From Kangiellaceae bacterium (GTDB lineage Bacteria; Pseudomonadota; Gammaproteobacteria; Enterobacterales; Kangiellaceae), in NCBI GenBank assembly GCA_016743995.1, contig JADGFG010000006.1:1-49894 (forward strand): a stretch of 49,894 nucleotides of DNA. The letters run 5' to 3'. The notes beneath the pieces are model-generated. The model had not been told where the DNA came from and did no database searches. It saw nothing but the letters and a program-made list of their open reading frames with translations. Positions 7,345-16,569 of the stretch are shown piece by piece. Both the position numbers and the translations under genes were made by a program. Positions within the stretch are counted from its first letter, which is position 1; each line of letters opens with the position of its first letter.

Positions 7345-8017
7345 TGTTAATTCCAGTTATTTTCTAAAAGTTGGTCTATATTCAATCTATCCCGGGAATT
7401 CTCTTTTAAACTGGCTAACCACTTTGAAAGAATTTACTCGTACTTCGATAAATAAATGGGATTTATATTGCTTCCAGTTTAGTGTGAACAAAGCTCTGCA
7501 CTTAACAGGGTGAATTATAAATTGATTATTATCATTGAAACAAGGTTGAATAATTTCAATCAATCATTTCATGTGAGTGTTCTGATAAATCATTTAAAGG
7601 CTAGAGGCTCCTAGCGTAAGGTCGACAGGTTCAGTGAAAATGCTGCATTCTCAATGCACGATAGATTCCCTGGAAGCCTCTAAATATATACACCTGGCGA
7701 GAGTAGTAACAATAAACCTATGAAACATTAACGCGAAATATAATCATTAACCAATCGTCATGTCTAGCACTTATAATATCAAATTATATGATTAACTATA
7801 TCAGATTAATATTTACCAAAACGCTATATTGCAATCAATATTGAGAATTTGTTCACATGAAACAATTCAAAAAATGCCAATTCCAAAAGATTCTAACGAT
7901 TAAATAAAATATAAAACAGGTAAATAATACCGAAAAAGTTATAGCTGGCATTAACGAAAATCAATGAAACCTGATGTATTGAGTTTTCGGCTCAACTTTT
8001 ATCTACTTATTTTTAAT
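7345..8017. other. Long non-coding AT-rich gap
   Basis: No open frame with coding character is seen in about 670 bases between the CARF-like gene and the terminator of the deacylase. The one notable part is the structured candidate at 7600-7681. The rest is AT-rich with weak inverted repeats such as ATTGAAA/TTTCAAT around 7535-7560. Confidence 0.5.
7600..7681 (+). ncRNA. Candidate structured RNA or palindromic element
   Basis: Two mutually exclusive foldings are visible. GCTAG (7600-7604) can pair with CTAGC (7611-7615) as a local hairpin, or AGAGGCT (7603-7609) can pair with AGCCTCT (7675-7681) to close an 80-nt domain. Inside lies a second hairpin, TGCATT-CTC-AATGCA (7644-7658). The surroundings are AT-rich and unstructured. 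The strand is arbitrary because stems work on both strands. No known family is recognised. Confidence 0.3.
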
Positions 8018-8058
8018 GAAAACATGGCTATTAATCTCACCGGTTTAGCCACGTTTTC
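8018..8058 (-). terminator. Terminator-like hairpin after the YbaK-type gene
   Basis: Thirteen-base arms GAAAACATGGCTA and TAGCCACGTTTTC pair with one mismatch. The hairpin lies 25 bp past the stop of the minus-strand gene at 8083. It has no clean U-tract beyond the stem. Confidence 0.5.
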
Positions 8059-8082
8059 AAAACCTGTCTGATAAAGATGACT

Positions 8083-8604
8083 CTAAATCCACTGCCAGTT
8101 ATCTTTTCTATTAGAAATAACAGAATGAGACAGCCCTGCCACTTTATAGCCAACACTGATAATCTTAGCATCGGTAACCTTCAGATAATCTGATGTTTTC
8201 ATTTGAATAAGCTCTGAATGATTCCCGGCATTAAATATCATCATTTCGTTGTTGGTTAGCTCTTTAGCAATGAGTACATTAATACCGTACAAGTTACCAA
8301 AAGGTGGCATTGCGCCGACCTCACATTCTGGAAAGCGGTCTCTAAATTGAAATTCTGGTATCACTTTTACCCCTGGAGAACGTAAAAGTCTTGCCATAGA
8401 TTTCTGTAGTAATATGCAATTTGCCGGTATAGCAATCATCGCCAGGTTAGCTTTATCTCCCACGACAATCACTTTGCACAAGTTTTTACCTTTAATATGA
8501 GCTGCCTGTGCGGTGTGTTGTGCGGTAAATGTCGCTGAGTGAGGCAGTACCGTATAGTTTATCAGCAGAGAATCCAGGTATTTTTTTGGATTAGGAATTT
8601 TCAC
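8083..8604 (-). CDS. YbaK/ProX-type aminoacyl-tRNA deacylase
   Basis: The protein has 173 residues and consists of a single YbaK/EbsC editing domain. Visible motifs are GKNLCKVIVVGDK (about 39-51, with the conserved Lys of the substrate pocket), AMIAIPAN, CEVGAMPPFGNLYG (about 94-107) and FNAGNHSELIQM (about 124-135). The family removes wrong amino acids from charged tRNA in trans, often Ala or Cys from tRNA-Pro; the substrate cannot be fixed here. The ATG at 8604 follows a purine-rich CCGGAGGTTATTGTG leader. The gene stands alone, with a hairpin downstream. Confidence 0.85.
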   Translation of the reverse strand: MKIPNPKKYLDSLLINYTVLPHSATFTAQHTAQAAHIKGKNLCKVIVVGDKANLAMIAIPANCILLQKSMARLLRSPGVKVIPEFQFRDRFPECEVGAMPPFGNLYGINVLIAKELTNNEMMIFNAGNHSELIQMKTSDYLKVTDAKIISVGYKVAGLSHSVISNRKDNWQWI

Positions 8605-9075
8605 AATAACCTCCGGGAGAGTTCGTTAGTTACTCTATAAACATAGCGTACTGCGACTTTATGTTCATCAAATATAAGCATGATTAACTTTATGATAATT
8701 ATATAGTTTGACTAACATTCTTTTAATTACCTTTATACCCAGACCTCCCAATACCCAGACTCCCAGGTTGCGATTTTTCTGCCCAGCTTAAAGCTATTTT
8801 GCTTTTTGTCAGGTAATTTGAAAAATTCGGTGCTGTGGTAAATATTCGAATAAGAAACAGGTTCTATCAAAAATTTCTGTATATTGCTAAGTATTTAATT
8901 TCATTAGACATGAAGTGATTTGCAGATTTATTAATCAGTATTATTTCTGTATAATCACGCTTGTCTGAACTAGTCTTATTTTAGTATTTTGAACTACTGA
9001 GATATTTTAATCAGTGCAAATCAACAAACTATACTTATAATCTGATTGAAATCATCACAAACGAGGATATAGAGA
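8605..9075. other. acnB upstream region
   Basis: No gene is seen. The region is shared by the divergent deacylase and acnB genes. A TATAAT at 8950-8955 is the best -10 candidate for acnB, about 120 bp before the start; the -35 match is poor. Confidence 0.4.
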
Positions 9076-11661
9076 GTGTTACAAGCATATCGTGATCACG
9101 TCCAGGAGAGAGCCGAACAAGGCATCGTCCCAAAACCAGTATCAGCGGAACAAATGGCTGATTTAATTGAGCTTTTGAAAAAACCGCCTGCGGGAGAGGA
9201 AGCTTTTCTACTTGACTTACTCACAAACCGTGTACCAGCGGGTGTTGATGAAGCCGCCTACGTTAAAGCTGGTTTTTTAACCGCGATAGTTAAAGGAGAA
9301 GCTTCGTCACCGATTGTTGATAAACCTCACGCTGTTAAATTACTAGGCACCATGCTGGGAGGTTACAATATATCCACGTTGGTTACTTTGCTGGATTGTA
9401 GCGACCTTGGCGAACTTGCCGCAAAAGAACTCAAGCACACTTTATTGATGTTTGATGCATTTCATGATGTAGCGGACAAGGCAAAATCTGGTAACGAGAA
9501 CGCTAAAGCTGTTATTCAAAGCTGGGCTGATGCCGAATGGTTTAAATCGCGTCCAACGCTTGATAAAAAAATTACATTAACCGTTTATAAAGTGCCAGGC
9601 GAAACCAATACGGATGATTTATCTCCTGCGCAAGATGCCTGGTCAAGACCTGATATTCCATTACACTCACTGGCCATGTTAAAAAATCCTCGTGAAGGCC
9701 TGGAAGGCAATCAGCTCGAAGTCATTGAAGAATTAAAGAAAAAGGGCAACCCTGTTGCTTATGTTGGCGATGTCGTTGGTACAGGCTCTTCACGTAAATC
9801 GGCGACAAACTCTGTTTTATGGTTAATGGGTGATGATATTCCTTATATTCCCAATAAGCGTGGCGGTGGTTTTGTTCTGGGTGGAAAAATAGCCCCAATA
9901 TTTTTTAATACCATGGAAGATGCCGGTGCTCTGCCGATTGAAGTAGATGTTTCAGAATTGGAAATGGGTGATGTCATTGATATTTTCCCTTACGATGGCA
10001 AAGTTGAAAAAAATGGTTCAGTGATTGCCGAGTTTGAGTTAAAGACAGAAGTTATTCTGGATGAAGTACAAGCCGGCGGCCGCATTCCACTAATCATCGG
10101 AAGAGGGCTAACAACGAGAGCCAGAGCATTTCTTGAACTCGATAATACTGATTTTTTCCGCAAACCCGCTGAAGTTGAACAATCATCAAAAGGTTTTTCT
10201 CTGGCTCAAAAAATGGTTGGCAAAGCCTGTGAAATTGAAGGGGTTAGACCTGGACAGTATTGTGAGCCGCTAATGACCACCGTTGGTTCGCAAGATACAA
10301 CAGGACCAATGACACGTGATGAATTAAAAGATTTGGCCTGTCTGGGCTTTTCTGCCGATTTAACCATGCAATCATTCTGTCATACTGCAGCCTATCCAAA
10401 ACCCATTGATATTGATACTCAGCATAGTTTGCCCGACTTTATCATGAGTCGAGGTGGAGTTTCATTAAGACCTGGCGATGGTATCATTCACAGCTGGTTA
10501 AACCGCATGCTGCTTCCTGATACGGTTGGCACTGGTGGTGATTCTCATACACGTTTTCCAATTGGTATCTCATTTCCTGCTGGCTCTGGTCTGGTAGCGT
10601 TTGCAGCGGCGACAGGCGTAATGCCACTGGATATGCCTGAATCAGTCTTGGTGAAATTTAAAGGCGAAATGCAAGCTGGTATTACTTTACGAGATCTGGT
10701 TAATGCAATTCCTTACGCTGCTATTCAGGATGGCTTGCTGACGGTAGAAAAAGAAGGTAAGAAAAATATTTTCTCCGGTCGAATATTAGAAATTGAAGGC
10801 TTGCCCGATCTTAAGGTTGAACAGGCATTTGAACTGTCTGATTCCGCCGCGGAAAGAAGTGCGGCAGCTTGTAGTATTCAATTAGGTGAAGCGCCCATTG
10901 TTGAATACTTAAGTTCAAATATTGTCATGCTTAAATGGATGATCAAAGAAGGTTACGGAGATGCCCGTACGATTAGCCGCCGAATTGAAAACATGGAAAA
11001 GTGGTTAGCTAAGCCTGAGTTATTAAAAGCGGATGCTGATGCTGAATATGCTGCGGTTATTGAAATTGATTTAAATGAAATTAAAGAGCCTATCCTGGCG
11101 TGTCCGAATGATCCAGATGATGTTAAGTTATTATCGGATGTGCAGGGCGTCAATATCGATGAAGTGTTTATTGGTAGTTGTATGACTAATATCGGACATT
11201 ATAGAGCTGCGGGTAAGCTACTGCAAAAAACCGATAGTATTCCTACTCGTTTATGGATAGCGCCACCGACTAAAATGGATGAACATCAGTTGATGCAGGA
11301 AGGTTATTATAATATTTTTGCTAGCGCGGGCGCTCGTACGGAAATGCCAGGTTGTTCACTCTGCATGGGAAATCAGGCACGAGTCGCGGCTAATTCTACC
11401 GTTGTTTCAACATCCACTCGTAACTTCCCTAACCGTCTGGGTGATGGCGCTAATGTCTACCTGTCTTCTGCAGAGCTGGCAGCTGTTGCTGCTATCGTTG
11501 GTAAACTGCCTACGGTTGAAGAATACATGCGATATGCTGCGGATCTGGATACTATGGCTGATGAAGTTTATCAGTACTTGAATTTCAACCAGATTGAAGA
11601 TTTTAAAAAGTCGGCGGCTCAGGTCACTATTCCGGTAGAAAATAAGGTCTATGTTAGTTAA
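9076..11661 (+). CDS. acnB: Bifunctional aconitate hydratase 2 / 2-methylisocitrate dehydratase
   Basis: The protein has 861 residues, typical for AcnB. It starts at a GTG (LQAYRDHVQERAEQG) after GAGGATATAGAGA. The helical AcnB-specific N-terminal domain (LLTNRVPAGVDEAAYVKAGF) is followed by the swivel domain and the catalytic core. Fe-S ligands are visible as FIGSC and GCSLCMGNQ near the C-terminus. It interconverts citrate and isocitrate in the TCA cycle and can rehydrate 2-methylaconitate; apo-AcnB binds mRNA in E. coli. It is monocistronic, with a strong terminator 33 bp downstream. Confidence 0.98.
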   Translation: MLQAYRDHVQERAEQGIVPKPVSAEQMADLIELLKKPPAGEEAFLLDLLTNRVPAGVDEAAYVKAGFLTAIVKGEASSPIVDKPHAVKLLGTMLGGYNISTLVTLLDCSDLGELAAKELKHTLLMFDAFHDVADKAKSGNENAKAVIQSWADAEWFKSRPTLDKKITLTVYKVPGETNTDDLSPAQDAWSRPDIPLHSLAMLKNPREGLEGNQLEVIEELKKKGNPVAYVGDVVGTGSSRKSATNSVLWLMGDDIPYIPNKRGGGFVLGGKIAPIFFNTMEDAGALPIEVDVSELEMGDVIDIFPYDGKVEKNGSVIAEFELKTEVILDEVQAGGRIPLIIGRGLTTRARAFLELDNTDFFRKPAEVEQSSKGFSLAQKMVGKACEIEGVRPGQYCEPLMTTVGSQDTTGPMTRDELKDLACLGFSADLTMQSFCHTAAYPKPIDIDTQHSLPDFIMSRGGVSLRPGDGIIHSWLNRMLLPDTVGTGGDSHTRFPIGISFPAGSGLVAFAAATGVMPLDMPESVLVKFKGEMQAGITLRDLVNAIPYAAIQDGLLTVEKEGKKNIFSGRILEIEGLPDLKVEQAFELSDSAAERSAAACSIQLGEAPIVEYLSSNIVMLKWMIKEGYGDARTISRRIENMEKWLAKPELLKADADAEYAAVIEIDLNEIKEPILACPNDPDDVKLLSDVQGVNIDEVFIGSCMTNIGHYRAAGKLLQKTDSIPTRLWIAPPTKMDEHQLMQEGYYNIFASAGARTEMPGCSLCMGNQARVAANSTVVSTSTRNFPNRLGDGANVYLSSAELAAVAAIVGKLPTVEEYMRYAADLDTMADEVYQYLNFNQIEDFKKSAAQVTIPVENKVYVS

Positions 11662-11694
11662 AATTCAGTTTACTGAATAAACTGCACCTATAAA

Positions 11695-11716
11695 AGCACT
11701 CTTCGGAGTGCTTTTT
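11695..11716 (+). terminator. Rho-independent terminator of acnB
   Basis: A perfect stem AGCACTC / GAGTGCT with a TTCG tetraloop is followed by TTTT. It lies 33 bp after the acnB stop and just before folC. Confidence 0.92.
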
Positions 11717-11739
11717 AGTAACCTGGCGATTATAAAATT

Positions 11740-12972
11740 ATGGAATTGAATGAATGGCTTGATTTCATCGAAAGCTTCCATCCTTCCGAAATTAAACTCG
11801 GATTAGAGAGGATCTCCGATGTAGCGAAAAAGCTCAATTTGCTGACTTCTGATAGTCAGATTATCCTTGTCGGTGGCACTAATGGTAAAGGAAGTTGTGT
11901 AGCACTTCTGGAAAGCCTGGCAAATAATCAAAATATCAGTTTTGCCGCTTATACTTCTCCGCATTTATTATCATTTAACGAAAGAATTCGAATTAATGGC
12001 GAGAATGTCAGCGATGATGCGCTTATTGATGCTTTTGAATCAATTGAGCTGGTTAGAGGGCAGCTCCCTCTGACTTTTTTTGAATTTACGACGCTGGCAG
12101 CGCTTTGGGTGTTTAAGAAAGCTTCACCGGATCTGATTATACTGGAAGTTGGGTTAGGCGGGCGTCTGGACGCTGTCAACATTATGCAGCCGAACGCTTC
12201 AGTTATCACAACTATTGATTATGATCATATTGACTGGTTAGGGGATTCCTTAGACAAAATTGGTTATGAAAAGGCAGGAATTATGCGCAATGGTGTGCCT
12301 GCTTTTATCGGAGACAACAAAAGCTTCAAACTTTTAAATGAACTGGAAACAGTCGATACAAGTTGTTTGTTTTGTGTTCAACAAGCGGATAATGAAACAA
12401 AGGAAATTATTAATAATGACGGCATAAATATTTATCGGCTACTGGAACAAAATATCCAACTGGCCGTCACAGTATTTAAGAATATTTACCCTCAATCCGA
12501 TATTAATTTAACTGAGGTGTTACACGGCGTTTGTATTCAGGGTCGATTTCAACGGCTTAATGAACGAATTCAGACCATTGTTGATGTGGCGCATAACCCT
12601 CAGTCGGCACAAAATCTTGCCTGGCAGCTGGCTCAATTTAAAAAACAGAATAATATCAGGCAGGTTATCGCGATTTGTGGAATGATGGCTGATAAATCAA
12701 TTCAATCGGTGTTGAGCGCACTAGACCCAGAAGTTGACTGTTGGAATTTTGTTAGTCTGGATATGGAACGCGCAATTAGCGCTGAAGGCTTGCAACTCGA
12801 GTACCAAAGCCTGGATAACCAGGTCACAGCAGGCAAATATGTTAATGTCAGTGAAGCTTATCAGGATATTGAGAGAAACTGTGAGTCAGAAGACCTTATT
12901 CTGGTATTTGGCTCTTTTATTACAGTCGCGAACATGCTTCAATATATCAAACTGAAAAATAATCAGAACTAA
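11740..12972 (+). CDS. folC: Dihydrofolate synthase / folylpolyglutamate synthase
   Basis: The protein has 410 residues. Mur-ligase-type P-loop VGGTNGKGS at about 43-51, folate-family signature YTSPHLLSFNERIRING, and the central EVGLGGRLDAVN with TTIDYDHIDWLG. The C-terminal ligase domain contains VDVAHNPQS. It adds glutamate to dihydropteroate and to folates. The ribosome-binding site before the ATG is weak. It starts a folC-dedD-cvpA-purF run, the classical gammaproteobacterial order, here without accD upstream. Confidence 0.97.
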   Translation: MELNEWLDFIESFHPSEIKLGLERISDVAKKLNLLTSDSQIILVGGTNGKGSCVALLESLANNQNISFAAYTSPHLLSFNERIRINGENVSDDALIDAFESIELVRGQLPLTFFEFTTLAALWVFKKASPDLIILEVGLGGRLDAVNIMQPNASVITTIDYDHIDWLGDSLDKIGYEKAGIMRNGVPAFIGDNKSFKLLNELETVDTSCLFCVQQADNETKEIINNDGINIYRLLEQNIQLAVTVFKNIYPQSDINLTEVLHGVCIQGRFQRLNERIQTIVDVAHNPQSAQNLAWQLAQFKKQNNIRQVIAICGMMADKSIQSVLSALDPEVDCWNFVSLDMERAISAEGLQLEYQSLDNQVTAGKYVNVSEAYQDIERNCESEDLILVFGSFITVANMLQYIKLKNNQN

Positions 12973-12992
12973 TTAATTAAGCAGGGTTATTG

Positions 12993-13778
12993 GTGGATAA
13001 TAGTCTTAAACAGAGAATTGTTGGTGCTGTGGTGTTAATCGCATTAGCGGTTATATTTTTACCGGCTGTCTTAAAAGATAAAATTGAACGAGAACCATTT
13101 AAAACCAGGGTTCCTGCCAAACCCGAGTCGTTAGTAGCGCAAAATAATACTATTCAACCACAAGATGTTGAAATTAGTAAAAAGCTGGACAAAATTGAAA
13201 AACAGACTTCCAGAAAACCCAGATATTCAACACCGAGAGTTATCGAGTTAACGCCAAAAACGACCAGTACAGAAAAAATGGTCGAAAATAAAGCGTTAGT
13301 GACAAAAGAGCGCATTAAGCCTGTACCCGATAAACCCACTAAATCTGATACGAGTAAAATAAATTCGGTCAAAAAAGCAGATAAAAAAGTAAGCAATCAG
13401 GCCGTTAAAAACGTAACGAAATCTACGACAAAAGTTGCTTCAAAGGCTAAACCAAAACCACAGGTAAATAAAAAGACAAATCCAACAAAAAAGAAGGTAA
13501 AGGAAACACTAAATCCAAAGTTTAAAAGTGCTGCCTGGATTATACAGGTAGCCAGTTTTTCCAGCCTTACCAATGCTAAAAAACTGGTAAGCAAGCTAAA
13601 ATCTGCTAAATACAAAGCCTACCGAAGAAAAGCCAGAAATAAGCAAAATAAGACAATCTATCGTGTTTTTGTTGGCCCCTATATTGAGAAAACAAAGGCC
13701 ACAAATGTCCTTGACCGTGTATCCAGCCTTTCTCAAACTAAGGTGATGTTGCTCGTTTTTGACCCCGCCAGACATTAA
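12993..13778 (+). CDS. dedD: DedD-like SPOR-domain cell-division protein
   Basis: The protein is 261 residues from the GTG at 12993, chosen because AGGG lies six bases upstream and the product then begins MDNSLKQRIVGAVVL like the family. A TTG one codon earlier is less likely. There is a short cytoplasmic tail, one membrane span at about 9-26, then a very Lys-rich linker of about 150 residues. The C-terminal SPOR domain (about 182-258; WIIQVASFSS, YRVFVGPY) binds septal peptidoglycan with stripped side chains. In E. coli DedD supports septal constriction. The linker is low-complexity, which is normal for this protein. Confidence 0.93.
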   Translation: MDNSLKQRIVGAVVLIALAVIFLPAVLKDKIEREPFKTRVPAKPESLVAQNNTIQPQDVEISKKLDKIEKQTSRKPRYSTPRVIELTPKTTSTEKMVENKALVTKERIKPVPDKPTKSDTSKINSVKKADKKVSNQAVKNVTKSTTKVASKAKPKPQVNKKTNPTKKKVKETLNPKFKSAAWIIQVASFSSLTNAKKLVSKLKSAKYKAYRRKARNKQNKTIYRVFVGPYIEKTKATNVLDRVSSLSQTKVMLLVFDPARH

Positions 13779-13866
13779 CCCCACTATGGATAGAAAATGT
13801 TTACTGACTTGTATGCTTGATATTTGATAGAATTAGAGTCATCTATTTTGAATGAATTGAAAGTAT

Positions 13867-14391
13867 ATGCAGTGGATTGACTGGGCTATTTTAATTGTCA
13901 TTGGCTTATCAGCCGGTATTAGCCTGATGAGAGGTTTTGTAAGAGAAGCGTTATCTCTTGCGGGCTGGATTATCGCGTTTTTTGTTGCTAAGGGCTTCTA
14001 CCTGGAAGTTTCTGAACTTCTGACCAACCAGATTGAAACACCCAGCTTAAGATTTGGAGTCGCCTGGGCAGGGTTATTTATTATTACACTGACTATCGCT
14101 GGCCTGATTAATTACCTGATAAGCCGCATTGTTGATAAAGCAGGACTAAGTGGCATGGATCGTATTATGGGAATGGTCTTTGGTGCGTTACGCGGTGTTC
14201 TGCTGGTTGCAGTTGCAACTATGGGATTACGGACTTTTACACCTGTCGCAAAAGATCCCTGGTGGGTAAAATCGCAGTTTATTCCCCATGTTGAGATTAT
14301 CGGTAGTTGGTTCTATGATCATTTAAAGGATTCTATTCCTGATATTAACGCAAGACTTTCATTTAATTCACCAAAAAATTCTAAATCCTGA
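13867..14391 (+). CDS. cvpA: CvpA family membrane protein
   Basis: The protein has 174 residues. Four hydrophobic segments are visible at about 6-22, 30-48, 65-88 and 108-125. The family start ([27 protein letters not shown]) and the central [18 protein letters not shown] are present; the latter is the CvpA hallmark. Inner-membrane protein, needed for colicin V production in E. coli; its basic role is unclear. It sits 24 nt before purF, as in many relatives, and the two are probably co-transcribed. Confidence 0.95.
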   Translation: MQWIDWAILIVIGLSAGISLMRGFVREALSLAGWIIAFFVAKGFYLEVSELLTNQIETPSLRFGVAWAGLFIITLTIAGLINYLISRIVDKAGLSGMDRIMGMVFGALRGVLLVAVATMGLRTFTPVAKDPWWVKSQFIPHVEIIGSWFYDHLKDSIPDINARLSFNSPKNSKS

Positions 14392-14414
14392 CCAGAAAAC
14401 AAAGGCTTAATCAT

Positions 14415-15959
14415 ATGTGTGGTATCGTTGGCATTTATAGTACATCTCCGGTTAATCAGGGGTTGTACGATGCACTAACTGTTTTGCAACATCGTGGGCA
14501 AGACGCAGCGGGTATTGTGACGCTTCAGGAGGGTAACCTCTTTTTACGTAAAGCCAATGGATTGGTTAAAGATGTTTTTCATACCCGACATATGCGTCGG
14601 TTAAAAGGGAACATGGGGGTAGGGCATGTGAGATATCCTACTGCTGGCTGTGCCAGTTCAGCAGAAGCGCAGCCGCTCTATGTTAATTATCCATACGGAA
14701 TTGTATTAGCGCATAACGGCAATCTGACAAATCAGGATGATTTGAAAAAGGAGCTGTACGAGGCAAATCAAAGGCATATAAATACCAGCTCTGATTCCGA
14801 AATATTACTTAATGTTTTTGCGCATGAATTACAAATTGATTCAAACCAGTCACTTAGCCCAGAGAATATTTTTGAAGCAATCGAAGGCGTCTATAAACGT
14901 TGCAAAGGTGCCTTTGCCGCAGTTGCATTGATTACGGGTCACGGCATGGTATGTTTTCGTGACCCTTATGGCATCAGGCCGGTTGTTTTTGGTAAAAAAG
15001 AAGTTAATGGAAAAACTGAATACATGGTCGCTTCGGAAAGTGTGGCACTAAACGCACTGGATTTTGAACTGGTCAGAGATATAAAACCTGGAGAAGCAAT
15101 TTACATTGATGATGATGGCAATCTGCACACACAGCAATGTGCTGAGTTTCATGAGCCTGCCCCCTGTATTTTTGAGCATGTTTACCTGGCTCGCCCTGAC
15201 TCATTTATCGACGATATATCGGTGTATCGTGCCAGATTAAGAATGGGAGAAAAACTCGCTGATAAAATTAGTAGAGACTGGAAAGAACATGACATTGATG
15301 TGGTTATTCCTATCCCCGACACATCGACAACCAGCGCAATGGAGCTGGCTCACAAGCTAAATATTAAATTAAGACACGGGTTTGTTAAGAATCGTTACAT
15401 TGGACGAACTTTTATTATGCCAGGTCAACAAATGCGAAAAAAATCAGTCAGGCAAAAGCTGAACGCGATTGATATTGAGTTTCGTGGTAAAAATGTGCTT
15501 TTGGTTGATGATTCTATTGTTCGTGGTACAACGAGTAAACAAATTGTTGATATGGCCAGAGCAGCAGGGGCTAATAAAGTCTATTTTGCATCAGCTGCAC
15601 CAGCGGTTCGTTATCCAAATGTGTACGGCATCGATATGCCATCAGCTAAGGAGTTGATTGCACATGGTCGTACTAATGAGGAAATAGGAGAATTAATTGG
15701 TGCAGATAAACTTATTTACCAGGAATTAAGTGATTTGATTGAGACTTGTCGTGAAGGCAATCCAAAAATTACGCGTTTTGATACATCGGTATTTAGTGGC
15801 GAATATATCACAGGAGATGTCGATAATGATTACCTGGATGCGCTGGATAAGAAACGTAATGATTTAGCAAAGTCTGATTCAGCAGATGAAAAGTCTGATG
15901 AAGATAATGATGAAAACGATCAAACCATAATGGAGCTGCATAATGTTGGTGGCGCTTAA
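14415..15959 (+). CDS. purF: Amidophosphoribosyltransferase
   Basis: The protein has 514 residues. MCGIVGIY places the N-terminal nucleophile Cys after Met removal. HRGQDAAG and the GHVRYPTAG loop mark the glutaminase domain. The phosphoribosyltransferase half has [16 protein letters not shown] and the PRPP loop [14 protein letters not shown] (about 357-370). It makes phosphoribosylamine from PRPP and glutamine, the first step of purine synthesis. The C-terminal 25 residues are acidic low complexity beyond the usual core. The next gene starts directly at its stop. Confidence 0.98.
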   Translation: MCGIVGIYSTSPVNQGLYDALTVLQHRGQDAAGIVTLQEGNLFLRKANGLVKDVFHTRHMRRLKGNMGVGHVRYPTAGCASSAEAQPLYVNYPYGIVLAHNGNLTNQDDLKKELYEANQRHINTSSDSEILLNVFAHELQIDSNQSLSPENIFEAIEGVYKRCKGAFAAVALITGHGMVCFRDPYGIRPVVFGKKEVNGKTEYMVASESVALNALDFELVRDIKPGEAIYIDDDGNLHTQQCAEFHEPAPCIFEHVYLARPDSFIDDISVYRARLRMGEKLADKISRDWKEHDIDVVIPIPDTSTTSAMELAHKLNIKLRHGFVKNRYIGRTFIMPGQQMRKKSVRQKLNAIDIEFRGKNVLLVDDSIVRGTTSKQIVDMARAAGANKVYFASAAPAVRYPNVYGIDMPSAKELIAHGRTNEEIGELIGADKLIYQELSDLIETCREGNPKITRFDTSVFSGEYITGDVDNDYLDALDKKRNDLAKSDSADEKSDEDNDENDQTIMELHNVGGA

Positions 15960-16529
15960 GTGCTATCCTGGGTTTCTGGTAAAATTTTAAATTGGTGTGG
16001 CTGGTCTATTGTTGGACGGCCACCCGGTATTAAAAAATATATTGTAATAGTTGCACCCCATACGTCGAATTGGGATTTTTTTCTTTTTTTATTATTGAAG
16101 TTCAGGTTTAAATTAGACGCTCGCTTTTTGGGAAAACATACGATATTTATTGGTCCCCTGGGTTTTATCATAAGAAAAATAGGGGGAATTCCGGTAAACC
16201 GCTCTAAAACAGTGAATATGGTTGATTCAATTGCTGAAATCTTTAATTCAAATGAATCTTTAATATTAGGGATTTCGCCAGAGGGCACCAGAAGTTATAG
16301 TACTTACTGGAAGTCAGGTTTTTATTATATTGCACTAAAAGCAAAAGTTCCGATTCAAACCTGCTTTCTGGATACCAGAAAAAAAGAAATTGGTTTTGAC
16401 AGACTTCTTTATCTGACCGGTGACTCAGGCAAAGATCTAAACTCAATTCGAGCTGTCTATGCTGAAAAGTCGGGAATTAATCCGGCACTGTTTAGTGACA
16501 TTGCTTTTCAGAATAGAGACTCTAAATAA
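15960..16529 (+). CDS. PlsC-like lysophospholipid acyltransferase
   Basis: The protein has 189 residues. The GTG start abuts the purF stop with no spacer, so translation is probably coupled. The acyltransferase signature is present as APHTSNWD (His and Asp four residues apart, about 32-39) and SPEGTRS (about 102-108). A hydrophobic FLFLLLKF segment and FIGPLGFIIRKIGGIPVNRS fit the family's membrane-associated substrate groove. It probably transfers acyl groups to lysophospholipid. At 189 aa it is shorter than PlsC of E. coli but typical of the short subfamily often annotated 1-acyl-glycerol-phosphate acyltransferase. Confidence 0.88.
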   Translation: MLSWVSGKILNWCGWSIVGRPPGIKKYIVIVAPHTSNWDFFLFLLLKFRFKLDARFLGKHTIFIGPLGFIIRKIGGIPVNRSKTVNMVDSIAEIFNSNESLILGISPEGTRSYSTYWKSGFYYIALKAKVPIQTCFLDTRKKEIGFDRLLYLTGDSGKDLNSIRAVYAEKSGINPALFSDIAFQNRDSK

Positions 16530-16569
16530 AACTAATTTTAAACCAATATTAATTAAAAAGTTCAGGGAA

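Noticed and set aside
7603..7681. A tRNA-like outline: 7-bp acceptor-type pairing and a TTCTCAA loop that would read as anticodon CTC.
   Set aside because: There is no proper T-arm or D-arm, the anticodon stem has only four clean pairs, and no GTTCRA box is present.
6871..8604. A CRISPR array near the CARF-like gene.
   Set aside because: No regularly spaced direct repeats occur here or elsewhere in the window.
16459..16569. A longer N-terminus for the sensor protein.
   Set aside because: It overlaps the acyltransferase gene and would bury the signal peptide.
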